DNA of 64,000 nt from Cytobacillus eiseniae (lineage in GTDB: Bacteria; Bacillota; Bacilli; Bacillales; Cytobacillaceae): the NCBI RefSeq assembly GCF_017874625.1, contig NZ_JAGIKZ010000004.1, forward strand, positions 1-64,000. Reading direction: 5' to 3'. Under the pieces are notes generated by a model. That model saw only the letters and a list, made by a program, of their open reading frames with translations, did no database searches and was not told the origin of the DNA. The position numbers and the translations under genes were made by a program. Shown here one piece after another: positions 1 to 8,392 of the stretch; the first letter of the stretch is position 1; each line of letters begins with the position of its first letter.

Positions 1-96
1 CCCCTTTTTCCTTACAAAATTCAGCCATAACCCAAAGTAAGATCAATAAGATAAAACATTGTAAATCATTTTTACACAATATTGTGGACTTGACTC

Positions 97-236
97 AAAT
101 AAGCGGAGAAACTCCGCCTATTTACTCAAAAAATGCAAAAATAGAGGATTTTTCATTGAATAAGCGGAAAAATTCCGCTTATTCTACCCAAAATAGGCTT
201 CATTCTACATTTAAGCGGAATTTCTCCGCTTATTTT
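97..236. repeat. Array of three short palindromes (TAAGCGGA-N5-TCCGCTTA)
   Basis: Three imperfect palindromes lie at about 98-123, 158-184 and 211-234. Each has an AAGCGGA arm, a 4-5 base A/T centre and a TCCGC(T/C)TA arm. Their centres are roughly 61 and 51 bases apart. A fourth relative lies at 51471-51494. No gene with a ribosome site is visible in this stretch. Their function is unknown; they could be a small mobile palindrome or protein-binding sites. Confidence 0.6.
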
Positions 237-318
237 GCTTTTGCTCATTACTTGATGAGGGAGAATACATCTTACTCTTTACCAAAGATCCGCTAGTTAA
301 AGAACGAGTCCATTAGAC

Positions 319-354
319 TAAAAAAACGCAGAGGATATGCAGCCCTCTACGTTT
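319..354 (-). terminator. Intrinsic terminator after the small-ORF cluster
   Basis: Read on the minus strand, arms AAACG-AGAGG and CCTCT-CGTTT form a stem with a short loop, followed by a run of T. It closes the transcript that would carry the tiny genes from 1176 down to 449. Bases 355-448 hold no further gene with a credible ribosome site. Confidence 0.7.
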
Positions 355-448
355 CTTAATCGATTTAGCTTAATACTGACTTTATGAATTCAGATTGCTG
401 CTCTACAACTAAACTACTTACCATAAGTTGGTTAATTTTATTTTTATA

Positions 449-529
449 TTATTCTACGTAACTTACTTCAGAGTAAATAATAAGTCCAATCGTTGTGCAA
501 AGTACTAGCCCCATCACAATAGTAAACAT
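449..529 (-). CDS. Predicted 26-residue membrane microprotein
   Basis: The frame starts at an ATG 7 bases after a clear GGGAGG ribosome site and encodes 26 residues. The N-terminal part (MFTIVMGLVLCTTIGLIIYS) is almost wholly hydrophobic and long enough for one membrane span. It is followed by a short acidic tail ending in E. I do not recognise a family. It is the last of a series of tiny frames on this strand, each with its own ribosome site. A 7-bp inverted repeat (ATATTTG-AAA-CAAATAT, 589-605) lies upstream and could be an operator. Translation is inferred from the ribosome site and composition only. Confidence 0.5.
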   Translation of the reverse strand: MFTIVMGLVLCTTIGLIIYSEVSYVE

Positions 530-630
530 GGTTTAGCCTCCCTTTAAACATCCTTATTCACTTCAAACTTACCATAAACACCACGTAAATATTTGAAACA
601 AATATGAACATTTTGTTAAAGAAAGATTGG

Positions 631-696
631 CTAATTGGATTGTGCTTTGCGCCTTTTTTTCTTAAATTCAAGCGTTAATAGCAGAACATGTAACAA
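631..696 (-). CDS. Possible 21-residue YrzI-like microprotein (TTG start)
   Basis: A TTG start lies 7 bases after a GGAGGG ribosome site (GAGGAGGG). The 21-residue product begins MLHVLLLTLEFKKKRRKAQS. Its start resembles the N-terminus of the neighbouring YrzI protein: a short hydrophobic run ending in LT, then lysine and arginine. YrzI-type genes often occur as tandem copies, so this may be a shortened or decayed paralogue. The unusual start codon and small size make it uncertain. Confidence 0.35.
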   Translation of the reverse strand: MLHVLLLTLEFKKKRRKAQSN

Positions 697-720
697 ATCA
701 GTTCCCTCCTCTAACTTTAG

Positions 721-780
721 CTAGGTGGAATCCTTCTCCACCCAGGAAATTGCTTGACGACATTGCATGAATACTTTCAT
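721..780 (-). CDS. Possible 19-residue microprotein
   Basis: An ATG follows an AAAGGTGGT ribosome site by 8 bases and opens a 19-residue frame (MKVFMQCRQAISWVEKDST). The stop codon lies inside a hairpin with arms CTGGGTGGA and TTCCACCTAG, so translation would run into that structure. It lies just downstream of yrzI on the same strand. No family is recognised. It may be a real tiny gene or a chance frame behind a ribosome site. Confidence 0.3.
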   Translation of the reverse strand: MKVFMQCRQAISWVEKDST

Positions 781-817
781 CCTTAACTACCACCTTTCTT
801 TTTATATTCTAAATAAA

Positions 818-958
818 TTAAAAGTGACGATACATTGAAAATTGACGATCGCGATTGTCTTCTTGAATTTTATTAAGCATTTGATTATGAAGGACTTCTT
901 CAATTGAAACATTACGTTTCTTAATCGTTATTGTTAAAAACAAAATATTTAATGTCAT
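818..958 (-). CDS. yrzI: YrzI family small sporulation-associated protein
   Basis: This 46-residue frame has an ATG 9 bases after a near-perfect ribosome site (AAAGGAGGTG). It has a hydrophobic start (MTLNILFLTITI), then KKR, then an amphipathic, charged region ending in MYRHF. Length and pattern fit the Bacillus YrzI family of about 46-residue proteins, which often occur in tandem. In B. subtilis yrzI also lies near the mcc operon. Its molecular function is not known. Here it follows a pair of terminators (990-1073), so its expression may depend on read-through or on a promoter between 959 and 990. Confidence 0.7.
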   Translation of the reverse strand: MTLNILFLTITIKKRNVSIEEVLHNQMLNKIQEDNRDRQFSMYRHF

Positions 959-989
959 GATAGCATTCACCTCCTTTAAATTTGGGGAC

Positions 990-1025
990 AAAAAAGCCGC
1001 AAAGAGACAATTGCTCCTGCAGCTT
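990..1025 (-). terminator. Second of two tandem intrinsic terminators
   Basis: On the minus strand the arms AAGCTGCAGGAG and CTCTTTGCGGCTT form a long stem, followed by a T run (complement of 990-995). It is similar in sequence to the hairpin at 1038-1073, suggesting duplication. It lies about 30 bases upstream of the yrzI start codon. Confidence 0.75.
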
Positions 1026-1037
1026 AATTTTAGGCAT

Positions 1038-1073
1038 AAAAAAGCCGCGGGAACACGATTCTCCCTGCGGCTT
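1038..1073 (-). terminator. First of two tandem intrinsic terminators
   Basis: On the minus strand the arms AAGCCGCAGGGAG and TTCCCGCGGCTT form a strong GC-rich stem followed by six T. It follows the stop of the 27-codon frame at 1093. Confidence 0.8.
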
Positions 1074-1092
1074 GGATGGGCAAATTAAATAA

Positions 1093-1176
1093 TTAAGCGA
1101 GCCATTCCCTGTAGGTCGAATTCGTTAAATATAAAGAAGCATGTAATTGTAAAGTAACAAATGTATTCATCATCAT
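1093..1176 (-). CDS. Possible 27-residue peptide (starts with three Met codons)
   Basis: A GGGAGG ribosome site lies 9 bases before an ATG-ATG-ATG start, so any of three starts would work. The 27-codon frame encodes MMMNTFVTLQLHASLYLTNS and then TYREWLA. It is followed at once by two tandem terminators and then by yrzI. The layout resembles a leader-peptide attenuator but could also be an independent small gene. No family is recognised. Confidence 0.4.
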   Translation of the reverse strand: MMMNTFVTLQLHASLYLTNSTYREWLA

Positions 1177-1323
1177 TGTATTCAACCTCCCTTTTTAGAA
1201 ATTTTTCACTTACATTGGTAATTATAGCCACATCTACTATATTTGTAAACCTATTTTTTACTATTTTTGAAAAATTGGGTATGTTTACGTTATTTTTAGC
1301 TTGTCAGTAAGATCCTTTTCAAT

Positions 1324-1358
1324 AAAAAACTGTGAGAATACACTCCCCACAGTTTTTT
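1324..1358 (-). terminator. Terminator of the yrrT-mtnN-mccA-mccB operon
   Basis: The arms AAAAAACTGTG and CACAGTTTTTT are separated by a 13-base loop just past the mccB stop codon. The stem carries T runs in both orientations. Confidence 0.8.
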
Positions 1359-1365
1359 TTACCGC

Positions 1366-2502
<1,137 letters not shown>

Positions 2503-3426
2503 TTATATACCGCCTTCGTAGATTTTTTTGCTAATATATCTGTCACTGCCATCAGGGAATATCGTCACAATATTTGTTCCTTCCCTTGCATGCTGCGCTT
2601 CTTTCAATGCAGCATGGAGGGCAGCGCCAGATGAGCTCCCAACTAATAAGCCTTCTTTCAATGCCAGTTCCTTGACACGCTCAAATGCTGCTTCATCAAG
2701 CACGGTATGGATGGTGTCAAAGTAAGTGGAATCCATGAATTCTGGCAGGAACTCCATTCCAATTCCTTCCGTTTTATGCGGGCCAGATTCCCCTCCATTT
2801 AAAATGGATCCTTCTGGCTCGACTATAACTGTTTTTATATTATGATTTTTTTCTTTTAAAAAACGAGATGTCCCCATAAAGGTACCACCAGAACCAGCAC
2901 CTGCAACGAAAATATCAATCTCACCTTCAAGCTGATCCCAAATCTCTGGCCCTAATGTTTTATAATAGGTGTTTGGATTTGCCGGGTTCCCGAATTGCTG
3001 TGGACAAAAAGAATTGGGTATTTCATTAAGTAATTGTTTTGCTTTTGCAATCGCACCGGCCATCCCATCGCTTGTTCGTGTATGAATAATTTCGGCGCCA
3101 AGCGCTTTCATAATGACTTGTTTCTCCATGCTAAACTTTTCAGGCATACAGACCATTACTTTAAATCCCTTATTTAAGGCAGCTAATGCCAAACCAATGC
3201 CTGTATTCCCTGCAGTCGGTTCAATAATCGTCCCGCCCTCTTTTAGCTTGCCACTATTTACAGCATCATTAAGAAGTTCCAAACCAAGACGATCTTTCAC
3301 ACTTCCGCCAGGATTAAGAAACTCAAGCTTTGCAAATAAACGGACACCTTTCGGCAATGGGAATTGGCTAATTTCAAGCATTGGTGTATGTCCGATTAAC
3401 TCATGAATACTTCTATATACGTTCAA
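2503..3426 (-). CDS. mccA: O-acetylserine-dependent cystathionine beta-synthase
   Basis: This 307-residue fold-type II PLP enzyme joins serine or O-acetylserine with homocysteine to make cystathionine. The PLP lysine is K44 in GGSVKDRLG. The substrate loop PTAGNTGIG and the phosphate-binding GAGSGGT are intact. Translation appears to start at a TTG preceded by AAGGGTGAG; no ATG in this frame is better placed. It sits between mtnN and mccB in the homocysteine-to-cysteine operon. Cysteine synthase is a close relative, but the context favours MccA. Confidence 0.92.
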   Translation of the reverse strand: MNVYRSIHELIGHTPMLEISQFPLPKGVRLFAKLEFLNPGGSVKDRLGLELLNDAVNSGKLKEGGTIIEPTAGNTGIGLALAALNKGFKVMVCMPEKFSMEKQVIMKALGAEIIHTRTSDGMAGAIAKAKQLLNEIPNSFCPQQFGNPANPNTYYKTLGPEIWDQLEGEIDIFVAGAGSGGTFMGTSRFLKEKNHNIKTVIVEPEGSILNGGESGPHKTEGIGMEFLPEFMDSTYFDTIHTVLDEAAFERVKELALKEGLLVGSSSGAALHAALKEAQHAREGTNIVTIFPDGSDRYISKKIYEGGI

Positions 3427-3449
3427 ACATTCTCACCCTTTGCCCGATA

Positions 3450-4148
3450 TTAGTTTTTCATCGCTGCAACAATCTTCATGACAAGCTGTGATGAATGAAG
3501 GGCAGCTTTTTCAAGGAATTGATCAAATGATACATCTGACTCCTTGCCTGCAATATCTGATAGAGAACGAATGATCACAAATGGCTTTTTAAACTGGTAT
3601 GAAACTTGAGCAATTGCAGCTGCTTCCATTTCAACTGCTTGCAAATCTATGAATTTATCTCGAATGGCTTCAACACGAACTGGATCATTCATAAATGAAT
3701 CACCTGTTGCAATTAGACCACGCACGACTTGGATGTCTTGTATTTCTTTTGCACATGATTCAGCTACTTGAACGAGTTGAGCATCTGCTTCAAAAGCTGG
3801 CGGCAGCTGTGGTACTTGACCGTATTCATACCCAAAGGCAGTTACATCTACATCATGATGTCTTACTTCTGATGAAATAACGACATCTCCAACATTTAAT
3901 TCTGGATTGAAGCCACCAGCTGAGCCTGTATTAATCACATAATCTGGGTTGAATCTTTCGAGTAGTACAGCTGTCGACAAAGCCGCATTTACTTTTCCAA
4001 TACCTGAGCGTAGTAAGACAACGTCTACACCGTCCATTAATCCAGTTGTATATTCACAGCCTGCAATTACCTCTTGTGTTTGATTCGTTATTTTTTCACG
4101 TAAAAGTGTTACTTCTTCTTCCATTGCTCCGATGATTGCTATCTTCAT
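3450..4148 (-). CDS. mtnN: 5'-methylthioadenosine/S-adenosylhomocysteine nucleosidase
   Basis: This 232-residue cytosolic nucleosidase removes adenine from methylthioadenosine and S-adenosylhomocysteine. It feeds methylthioribose salvage and homocysteine production. It starts [13 protein letters not shown], with the family segment NTGSAGG, the VEMEAAA substrate-binding motif and the RSLSDIAG motif carrying the catalytic aspartate. It lies second in the operon, supplying S-ribosylhomocysteine upstream of the mcc enzymes. It starts from an ATG behind a GAGGT ribosome site. Confidence 0.95.
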   Translation of the reverse strand: MKIAIIGAMEEEVTLLREKITNQTQEVIAGCEYTTGLMDGVDVVLLRSGIGKVNAALSTAVLLERFNPDYVINTGSAGGFNPELNVGDVVISSEVRHHDVDVTAFGYEYGQVPQLPPAFEADAQLVQVAESCAKEIQDIQVVRGLIATGDSFMNDPVRVEAIRDKFIDLQAVEMEAAAIAQVSYQFKKPFVIIRSLSDIAGKESDVSFDQFLEKAALHSSQLVMKIVAAMKN

Positions 4149-4163
4149 TATTTAGACCTCTTT

Positions 4164-4802
4164 CTATTTTTTTACTCCCTCCATAATCCATACAAAGTCA
4201 TTGCATTGTTCAAATGCTGCCGTAAAACCATTTTCTTCTAATAACCCTTTAAGGAAAGGAATGGTCGTATAGTATTCACGCTGCAAATCTTCTGCTAGAT
4301 TATGGAAGCCATCTTCTACCGCTTTTTTGATTGCTTGTTTGTATGCATCAGCAGATTCATACATTGTATCCGCAAATACTATTTTACCACCTGTCGCTAA
4401 TAATTTTCCATACTTGGCAATCGCTGTTCCCTTTTCCTCATCTGTTAAATGGTGAAATGCATAAGAACTTGCAAAAATATCAATCGGTTGATCCACTGAA
4501 AAGCTAAGAAAATCTCCATCTATGATTGATGATTGCTTTCCAACCTTCTCAATTGCTAAAGCTCTCATCGAAGGGGAGGGTTCAATCCCAGTAACCTTCA
4601 GGCCTTTCTCGATAAACTTCGTTGTTAGATTTCCTGTCCCAGGTCCGAATTCAACAACATGCCCATAAGCGCGGTCAGCAACCATCTGCAATAATCGATC
4701 ATAATGCTTAAAAACTTCTCTATATTCAATATCATGTCCTGTTACGGTATCATCATATGTTCCAGCCCATTGTTCAAATATTTCGAGAAACTCTTTCCCC
4801 AT
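4164..4802 (-). CDS. yrrT: Class I SAM-dependent methyltransferase YrrT
   Basis: This 212-residue protein has the SAM-binding motif VVEFGPGTGNLT at about residues 69-80, the acidic IEPS after the second strand and the FHHLTDEEK segment. It is the first gene of the AdoMet-to-cysteine operon. Its substrate is not established, and the position suggests use or turnover of AdoMet. The ATG follows GAGGAG at a good distance. A TATAAT hexamer on the minus strand at 4820-4825 is a plausible -10, although no good -35 is seen. In B. subtilis this operon is repressed by CymR, whose gene is also in this window (26258-26677). Confidence 0.88.
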   Translation of the reverse strand: MGKEFLEIFEQWAGTYDDTVTGHDIEYREVFKHYDRLLQMVADRAYGHVVEFGPGTGNLTTKFIEKGLKVTGIEPSPSMRALAIEKVGKQSSIIDGDFLSFSVDQPIDIFASSYAFHHLTDEEKGTAIAKYGKLLATGGKIVFADTMYESADAYKQAIKKAVEDGFHNLAEDLQREYYTTIPFLKGLLEENGFTAAFEQCNDFVWIMEGVKK

Positions 4803-4930
4803 CTTTGTTCACTCCTCAAATTATACACTTATAATTCCTATGAGTATACTATGATTTAATGAAAAACATGTTCTTAATTTACCATATGACTTGAGAACAT
4901 TCAATACACGAATGTTATTCCCACATAAAA

Positions 4931-4958
4931 AATAAGGATAGCTAAGTTTAGCTATCCT
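4931..4958 (-). terminator. Terminator overlapping the yrrS stop codon
   Basis: On the minus strand AGGATAGCTAA pairs with TTAGCTATCCT and is followed by TTATTTTTTAT. The yrrS stop codon (4948-4950) lies inside the stem. Confidence 0.75.
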
Positions 4959-5685
4959 CGTTCTCTGCCTCTTTTGTTGGTTTCTTTTCTACTTCATTCA
5001 ACTCTTCCACTTTCGTTGGTTTCCAGCCCTGACCATCGATCCAGTCAATATAGACACGGTATACTTGCTTCTGATCCTTCGTCGTAATTGTTCCAACCGA
5101 TTTATTAAATCCATTATTTCCAAGGAACCAAACATTCATATTATTTTGATCTACACCTGTCGCATAAGACATTGCCTGAAGCATTTCTGCCCAGTCTGTA
5201 GACTCTTTATCATAAACAGCATAATGCTCACCTGTTTGTGAAGTCCCTATCGGGGCCCAGCTTGGATTTTCGATTGTCTTTTTCACATTATTATTGCTTC
5301 CACCTTCAGTAACGACTGCGTCATCTTCATTTGCAGGAACGATTGTTATCTCTTCTTTTTTATCGTCAGTACTTCCTGCATTTTTTTCACTTTCATCTAA
5401 GCTATTTTCGTCAGATTCTATTTCTTTTTCATCCTGATGTTCGTCAATAGGCGAGGCATTCGATTCTTCCGCAGCTACTTTTTCCTCGTCCTGGCTTGAT
5501 TCCGTTTGCTGCTCTTGATCGGCTAACTTTTCATCATTGCCTCCTGAAAATATTTTCACAGAGACAAAGATAATTAATAATATAACAAGCCCAATTAACG
5601 TATTTAAGATGAGATTTGTTTTTCTTCGTTTTCCCCTTAATTCGGAACGCAATTCCCGACTAGATGAATCATTTTTGCGGTTCAT
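4948..5685 (-). CDS. yrrS: YrrS family membrane-anchored protein (DUF1510)
   Basis: The protein has 245 residues from an ATG 10 bases after AAGGAG; frames opening further upstream lack a ribosome site. It begins with a short basic cytoplasmic part, then one membrane segment at about residues 24-46, then a long acidic, Q/E/S-rich low-complexity linker (about 50-125). The C-terminal globular DUF1510 domain contains ENPSWAPIGTSQ and VDQNNMNVWFLGNN. It precedes pbpI in the reading direction only by position; its own terminator follows it. In B. subtilis yrrS also neighbours pbpI, so a role in cell wall or sporulation is likely but unproven. Confidence 0.85.
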   Translation of the reverse strand: MNRKNDSSSRELRSELRGKRRKTNLILNTLIGLVILLIIFVSVKIFSGGNDEKLADQEQQTESSQDEEKVAAEESNASPIDEHQDEKEIESDENSLDESEKNAGSTDDKKEEITIVPANEDDAVVTEGGSNNNVKKTIENPSWAPIGTSQTGEHYAVYDKESTDWAEMLQAMSYATGVDQNNMNVWFLGNNGFNKSVGTITTKDQKQVYRVYIDWIDGQGWKPTKVEELNEVEKKPTKEAENEDS

Positions 5686-5863
5686 AAGAAAGATACTCCT
5701 TCCCATACATTTCTTTTCTGCTTTTAGTTGCACTTATCCGTATTTTAACACGTCTAATCACACTTGAAAAATATCTATGATTCCTTCACACATAAGTGAC
5801 GAAAATTGAAAAGGAAAGTTTCACTTTATCATTGTTTTTCCATATCGAACAGGGCCGAATGAT

Positions 5864-7627
5864 TTAATTATTAGATTGATCGTACTGATAGGCTTCTTTT
5901 ACAATATCAGCGAAGAGGGAGGTAACTCCACTTGCTTCCCCTATTACACCAAGTTTGACTGTGACTAGTGCATATTTCGGTTGGTCAAAAGGGAAATAAC
6001 CCGTAAACCACTTATTATAAATTGGCTTGTCCCCTTTCATTCTGCCTGTTTCTCCTGTACCTGATTTACCAGCAACCTCATACGGGAGATTTTGCAAACT
6101 TCTTCCTGTGCCATTTTCATTTATTACAACTTCACGGAGCAGCTTCTGAAGCTTCATTATCGTATATGGAGAAATCGTCTCTCCTTCTAACTTCTGTTCT
6201 TTAAAATCTAGTAATGATGTGCTATTTTTATATTCAATCTTTGAGGCAACTCGTACCATCTTTTTGTTTCCACCTCTAGCAATTGTTGCCATCATATTCG
6301 CAACAGCTAATGGTGTTGCACGAACCTCATGCTGTCCAATACCCGTTAGACCAACAAAATTATTATCATTTTTTGCATCTTCTGAGAGAAAAATCCTCCC
6401 CTTATCCTCTTGCAGCTGCTGGAAATTTTCAAAATGATAAATATTCCCAATCCAGCCAACAGGTCCCGTCAATGATAATTTATTCGCATAGGCCTCTAAA
6501 AGATTCGGATCCAACTCCTTCAATTCCTTCGCAATCGTAGCAAATGTGTTGTTACAGCTTCTCGCAAAGCTATTTGTAAAATCTAGCATGCCATGCTGGA
6601 AGATAGGATCAGGCTCACCTGTAATCGTTCTGCTGCAATCGAATTGCCTTGATGGATCCGTCAGCTCATATTCAATAGCTGCTGCAGTGACAACTGTTTT
6701 AAAGACCGAACCAATGATTTGCTCTTTCAGCATTAGATTTTCTGATCCTCCATTTTCTTTATTAAACGGATCCTGTTTATTTATCGTTGGGCGGGATGCC
6801 ATCGCTACAACAGAATTGGTCTCGATATCTAGAAGCACAACCCCTCCACTTTCCATTTCATGCTGATCAACAAGCTTCTCTACAGCTTCCTGCAAGGTTG
6901 GATCAAGTGTTGTTTTGATATTTACTGGATAATAAGGATTGGCCGGCTCCACATACTTTACATTGATTCCAAATAATGGACCTCCAGTTGCATCGACATG
7001 GTAGACAAGCTTTGACTTCCCATCTGGTAAAAGAAATTCATCAAAGCTTCTTTCCATCCCTGTAAGCCCTACCATCGTTTGTGCAGAAAGCTCTTTGTCT
7101 GGATAACGATTTCTGAGCAATGTTTCATTTTCTCCAGTAATGCCAATCAAATGCTCCGCAGGATTATCTGTTAAATGATACTTTTTTTCAACAGCAAACA
7201 CACCTGGAATTTGTAAGTCATTCATTTCCTTTATTTGAGCTTCAGTCAGCTCGATCGGTTTTGGACTCCCATAAGCAAATGGCTTCTTTGCATTTTCCAC
7301 TGCATGCCTTAATCCATATTCAGATACATCCATTATTTCTGCTACACGCTTTGAATCCCAATCCATCTTTTTTAAAAAAGGGAAAAGAATGAGTACAGGT
7401 TTTGTTTGATGTGTAATCGGTGTTCCATCCTTATAGAGGAAATTCCCTCTTCCTGTATCAAGAATCATTTCTTGTGATCGCTGGCTGACACTTGCCTCGA
7501 GTAAATTAATCTCTCTATTCGTAAAGTGTTCTGTTTCAACAAGCTGAAGCTGAATGAGTCTGCCAAGTAATATTGATAATCCAGCTAAACATAGACATAC
7601 ACAGATAATTGTTCTTTTTCGCCACAT
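5864..7627 (-). CDS. pbpI: Class B penicillin-binding protein (transpeptidase) PbpI
   Basis: This is a 587-residue bitopic membrane protein with an N-terminal membrane anchor (about 5-25), a PBP dimerisation domain and a C-terminal transpeptidase. The three active-site motifs are intact: SVFK (S307, K310), SCN (357-359) and KSG (521-523). It cross-links peptidoglycan stem peptides on the outer face. I chose the ATG at 7627 because GAGGTG lies 6 bases before it and the length matches B. subtilis PbpI. The upstream in-frame TTG at 7672 has no ribosome site and would translate through a palindrome. That palindrome contains the ribosome site (see 7628-7659). Its B. subtilis relative belongs to the SpoVD/PbpI group. 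Confidence 0.92.
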   Translation of the reverse strand: MWRKRTIICVCLCLAGLSILLGRLIQLQLVETEHFTNREINLLEASVSQRSQEMILDTGRGNFLYKDGTPITHQTKPVLILFPFLKKMDWDSKRVAEIMDVSEYGLRHAVENAKKPFAYGSPKPIELTEAQIKEMNDLQIPGVFAVEKKYHLTDNPAEHLIGITGENETLLRNRYPDKELSAQTMVGLTGMERSFDEFLLPDGKSKLVYHVDATGGPLFGINVKYVEPANPYYPVNIKTTLDPTLQEAVEKLVDQHEMESGGVVLLDIETNSVVAMASRPTINKQDPFNKENGGSENLMLKEQIIGSVFKTVVTAAAIEYELTDPSRQFDCSRTITGEPDPIFQHGMLDFTNSFARSCNNTFATIAKELKELDPNLLEAYANKLSLTGPVGWIGNIYHFENFQQLQEDKGRIFLSEDAKNDNNFVGLTGIGQHEVRATPLAVANMMATIARGGNKKMVRVASKIEYKNSTSLLDFKEQKLEGETISPYTIMKLQKLLREVVINENGTGRSLQNLPYEVAGKSGTGETGRMKGDKPIYNKWFTGYFPFDQPKYALVTVKLGVIGEASGVTSLFADIVKEAYQYDQSNN

Positions 7628-7659
7628 AAAAAACACCTCGTCAAAAGTTTTGACGAGGT
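7628..7659 (-). promoter_or_regulatory. Perfect palindrome holding the pbpI ribosome site, followed by U6
   Basis: Bases 7635-7659 form a 25-base perfect palindrome (arms ACCTCGTCAAAA and TTTTGACGAGGT). On the minus strand it is followed by G and six T, and then directly by the pbpI ATG. The 3' arm contains GAGGTG, the pbpI ribosome site. The RNA could therefore act as a terminator, as a translation-blocking hairpin, or both. Confidence 0.65.
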
Positions 7660-7727
7660 TTCTGTTTTTCAAACAATTAGAATTATTTTCTTTCTTAAAG
7701 AAAGGCTGTTTTCACAAACATTATCCT

Positions 7728-7757
7728 AAAAAAGAAGAAGGCCAAGCCCTCTTCTTT
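7728..7757 (-). terminator. Terminator of greA
   Basis: On the minus strand AAAGAAGAGGGC and GGCCTTCTTCTTT form a stem with a very short loop, followed by T6. It lies nine bases after the greA stop. A solo stretch resembling the end of the large intergenic repeat (AAAGGCTGTTTTCACAAACA) follows at 7700-7719. Confidence 0.75.
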
Positions 7758-7765
7758 AGTATGCA

Positions 7766-8242
7766 TTATTTAATTGTAACAATTCGTACGTCCATTTCTC
7801 CACCAGGCGTTTGTACTTTTACTTGATCGCCTACTTTACGGCCAATTAAGCTCTTAGCAATTGGTGAATCATTCGAAATTTTCCCATCAAATGGATCTGC
7901 TTCTGCACTGCCTACAATTGTATATGTTTCTTCTTCGCCATCAGGCAATTCAATAAAAGTAACAGAACGCCCTAATCCTACTGTGTCTCCGCCTAACTCG
8001 TCTTCTGCAATAATTTTTGCATTTCGGATCATATTTTCAATTGTTGTTATACGGCCCTCAACAAATGCTTGTTCTTCTTTCGCTGAATCATATTCGGAGT
8101 TTTCTGATAAATCACCAAAACTACGTGCGATCTTAATTCGCTCCACTACTTCTTTACGCTTTACTGATTTTAAGTATTCTAATTCCTGTTCAAGCTTTTC
8201 TTTACCCGCTTGTGTCATTGGGAAAACTTTTTCAATTGCCAA
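7766..8242 (-). CDS. greA: Transcription elongation factor GreA
   Basis: This is a 158-residue cytosolic factor that binds RNA polymerase and stimulates cleavage of backtracked transcripts. The N-terminal coiled coil carries the typical segment [18 protein letters not shown], whose acidic tip acts at the polymerase active site. The C-terminal domain contains [10 protein letters not shown]. Two starts are possible. A GTG at 8251 lies directly on the ribosome site, while the TTG at 8242 lies 8 bases after AAGGAG and gives the usual family length, so I chose the TTG. Confidence 0.95.
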   Translation of the reverse strand: MAIEKVFPMTQAGKEKLEQELEYLKSVKRKEVVERIKIARSFGDLSENSEYDSAKEEQAFVEGRITTIENMIRNAKIIAEDELGGDTVGLGRSVTFIELPDGEEETYTIVGSAEADPFDGKISNDSPIAKSLIGRKVGDQVKVQTPGGEMDVRIVTIK

Positions 8243-8319
8243 AACCTTCACTCCTTCAATTTTTCACAATACGTAAGATTGTGTTCTTTCTTTATTATGT
8301 ATTTAGGAAATGCATAGGA

Positions 8320-8367
8320 GCGCGCCCAATTAGGACGCGCAAAGGTACATGTCCATCTATTTGGACC
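8320..8367. other. Two adjacent hairpins between udk and greA
   Basis: Arms GCGCGCCC/GGACGCGC (8320-8340) and TGTCCA/TGGACC (8350-8366) form two neighbouring stem-loops. The related core CC-N-ATTAGG / CCATCTATTTGG suggests duplication. No T run follows on the minus strand, so these are not obvious terminators; they could affect greA mRNA processing. Confidence 0.4.
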
Positions 8368-8392
8368 CATTATTATTTTCTATGCTATTGTG

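Noticed and set aside
84-296. 70-codon plus-strand frame across the palindromes
   Set aside because: It is built from the three palindromic repeats, has no ribosome site and shows no protein-like pattern.
367-423. 19-codon minus-strand frame after the 26-residue microprotein
   Set aside because: No ribosome site precedes its ATG, unlike the other tiny frames.
4803-4850. CymR-type operator upstream of yrrT
   Set aside because: A partial TAGGAATTATAA match is present, but I cannot confirm the full consensus by eye; in vitro binding would be needed.
7628-7672. TTG start for pbpI at 7672
   Set aside because: No ribosome site, and it would require translation through the palindrome; the ATG at 7627 fits site and length.
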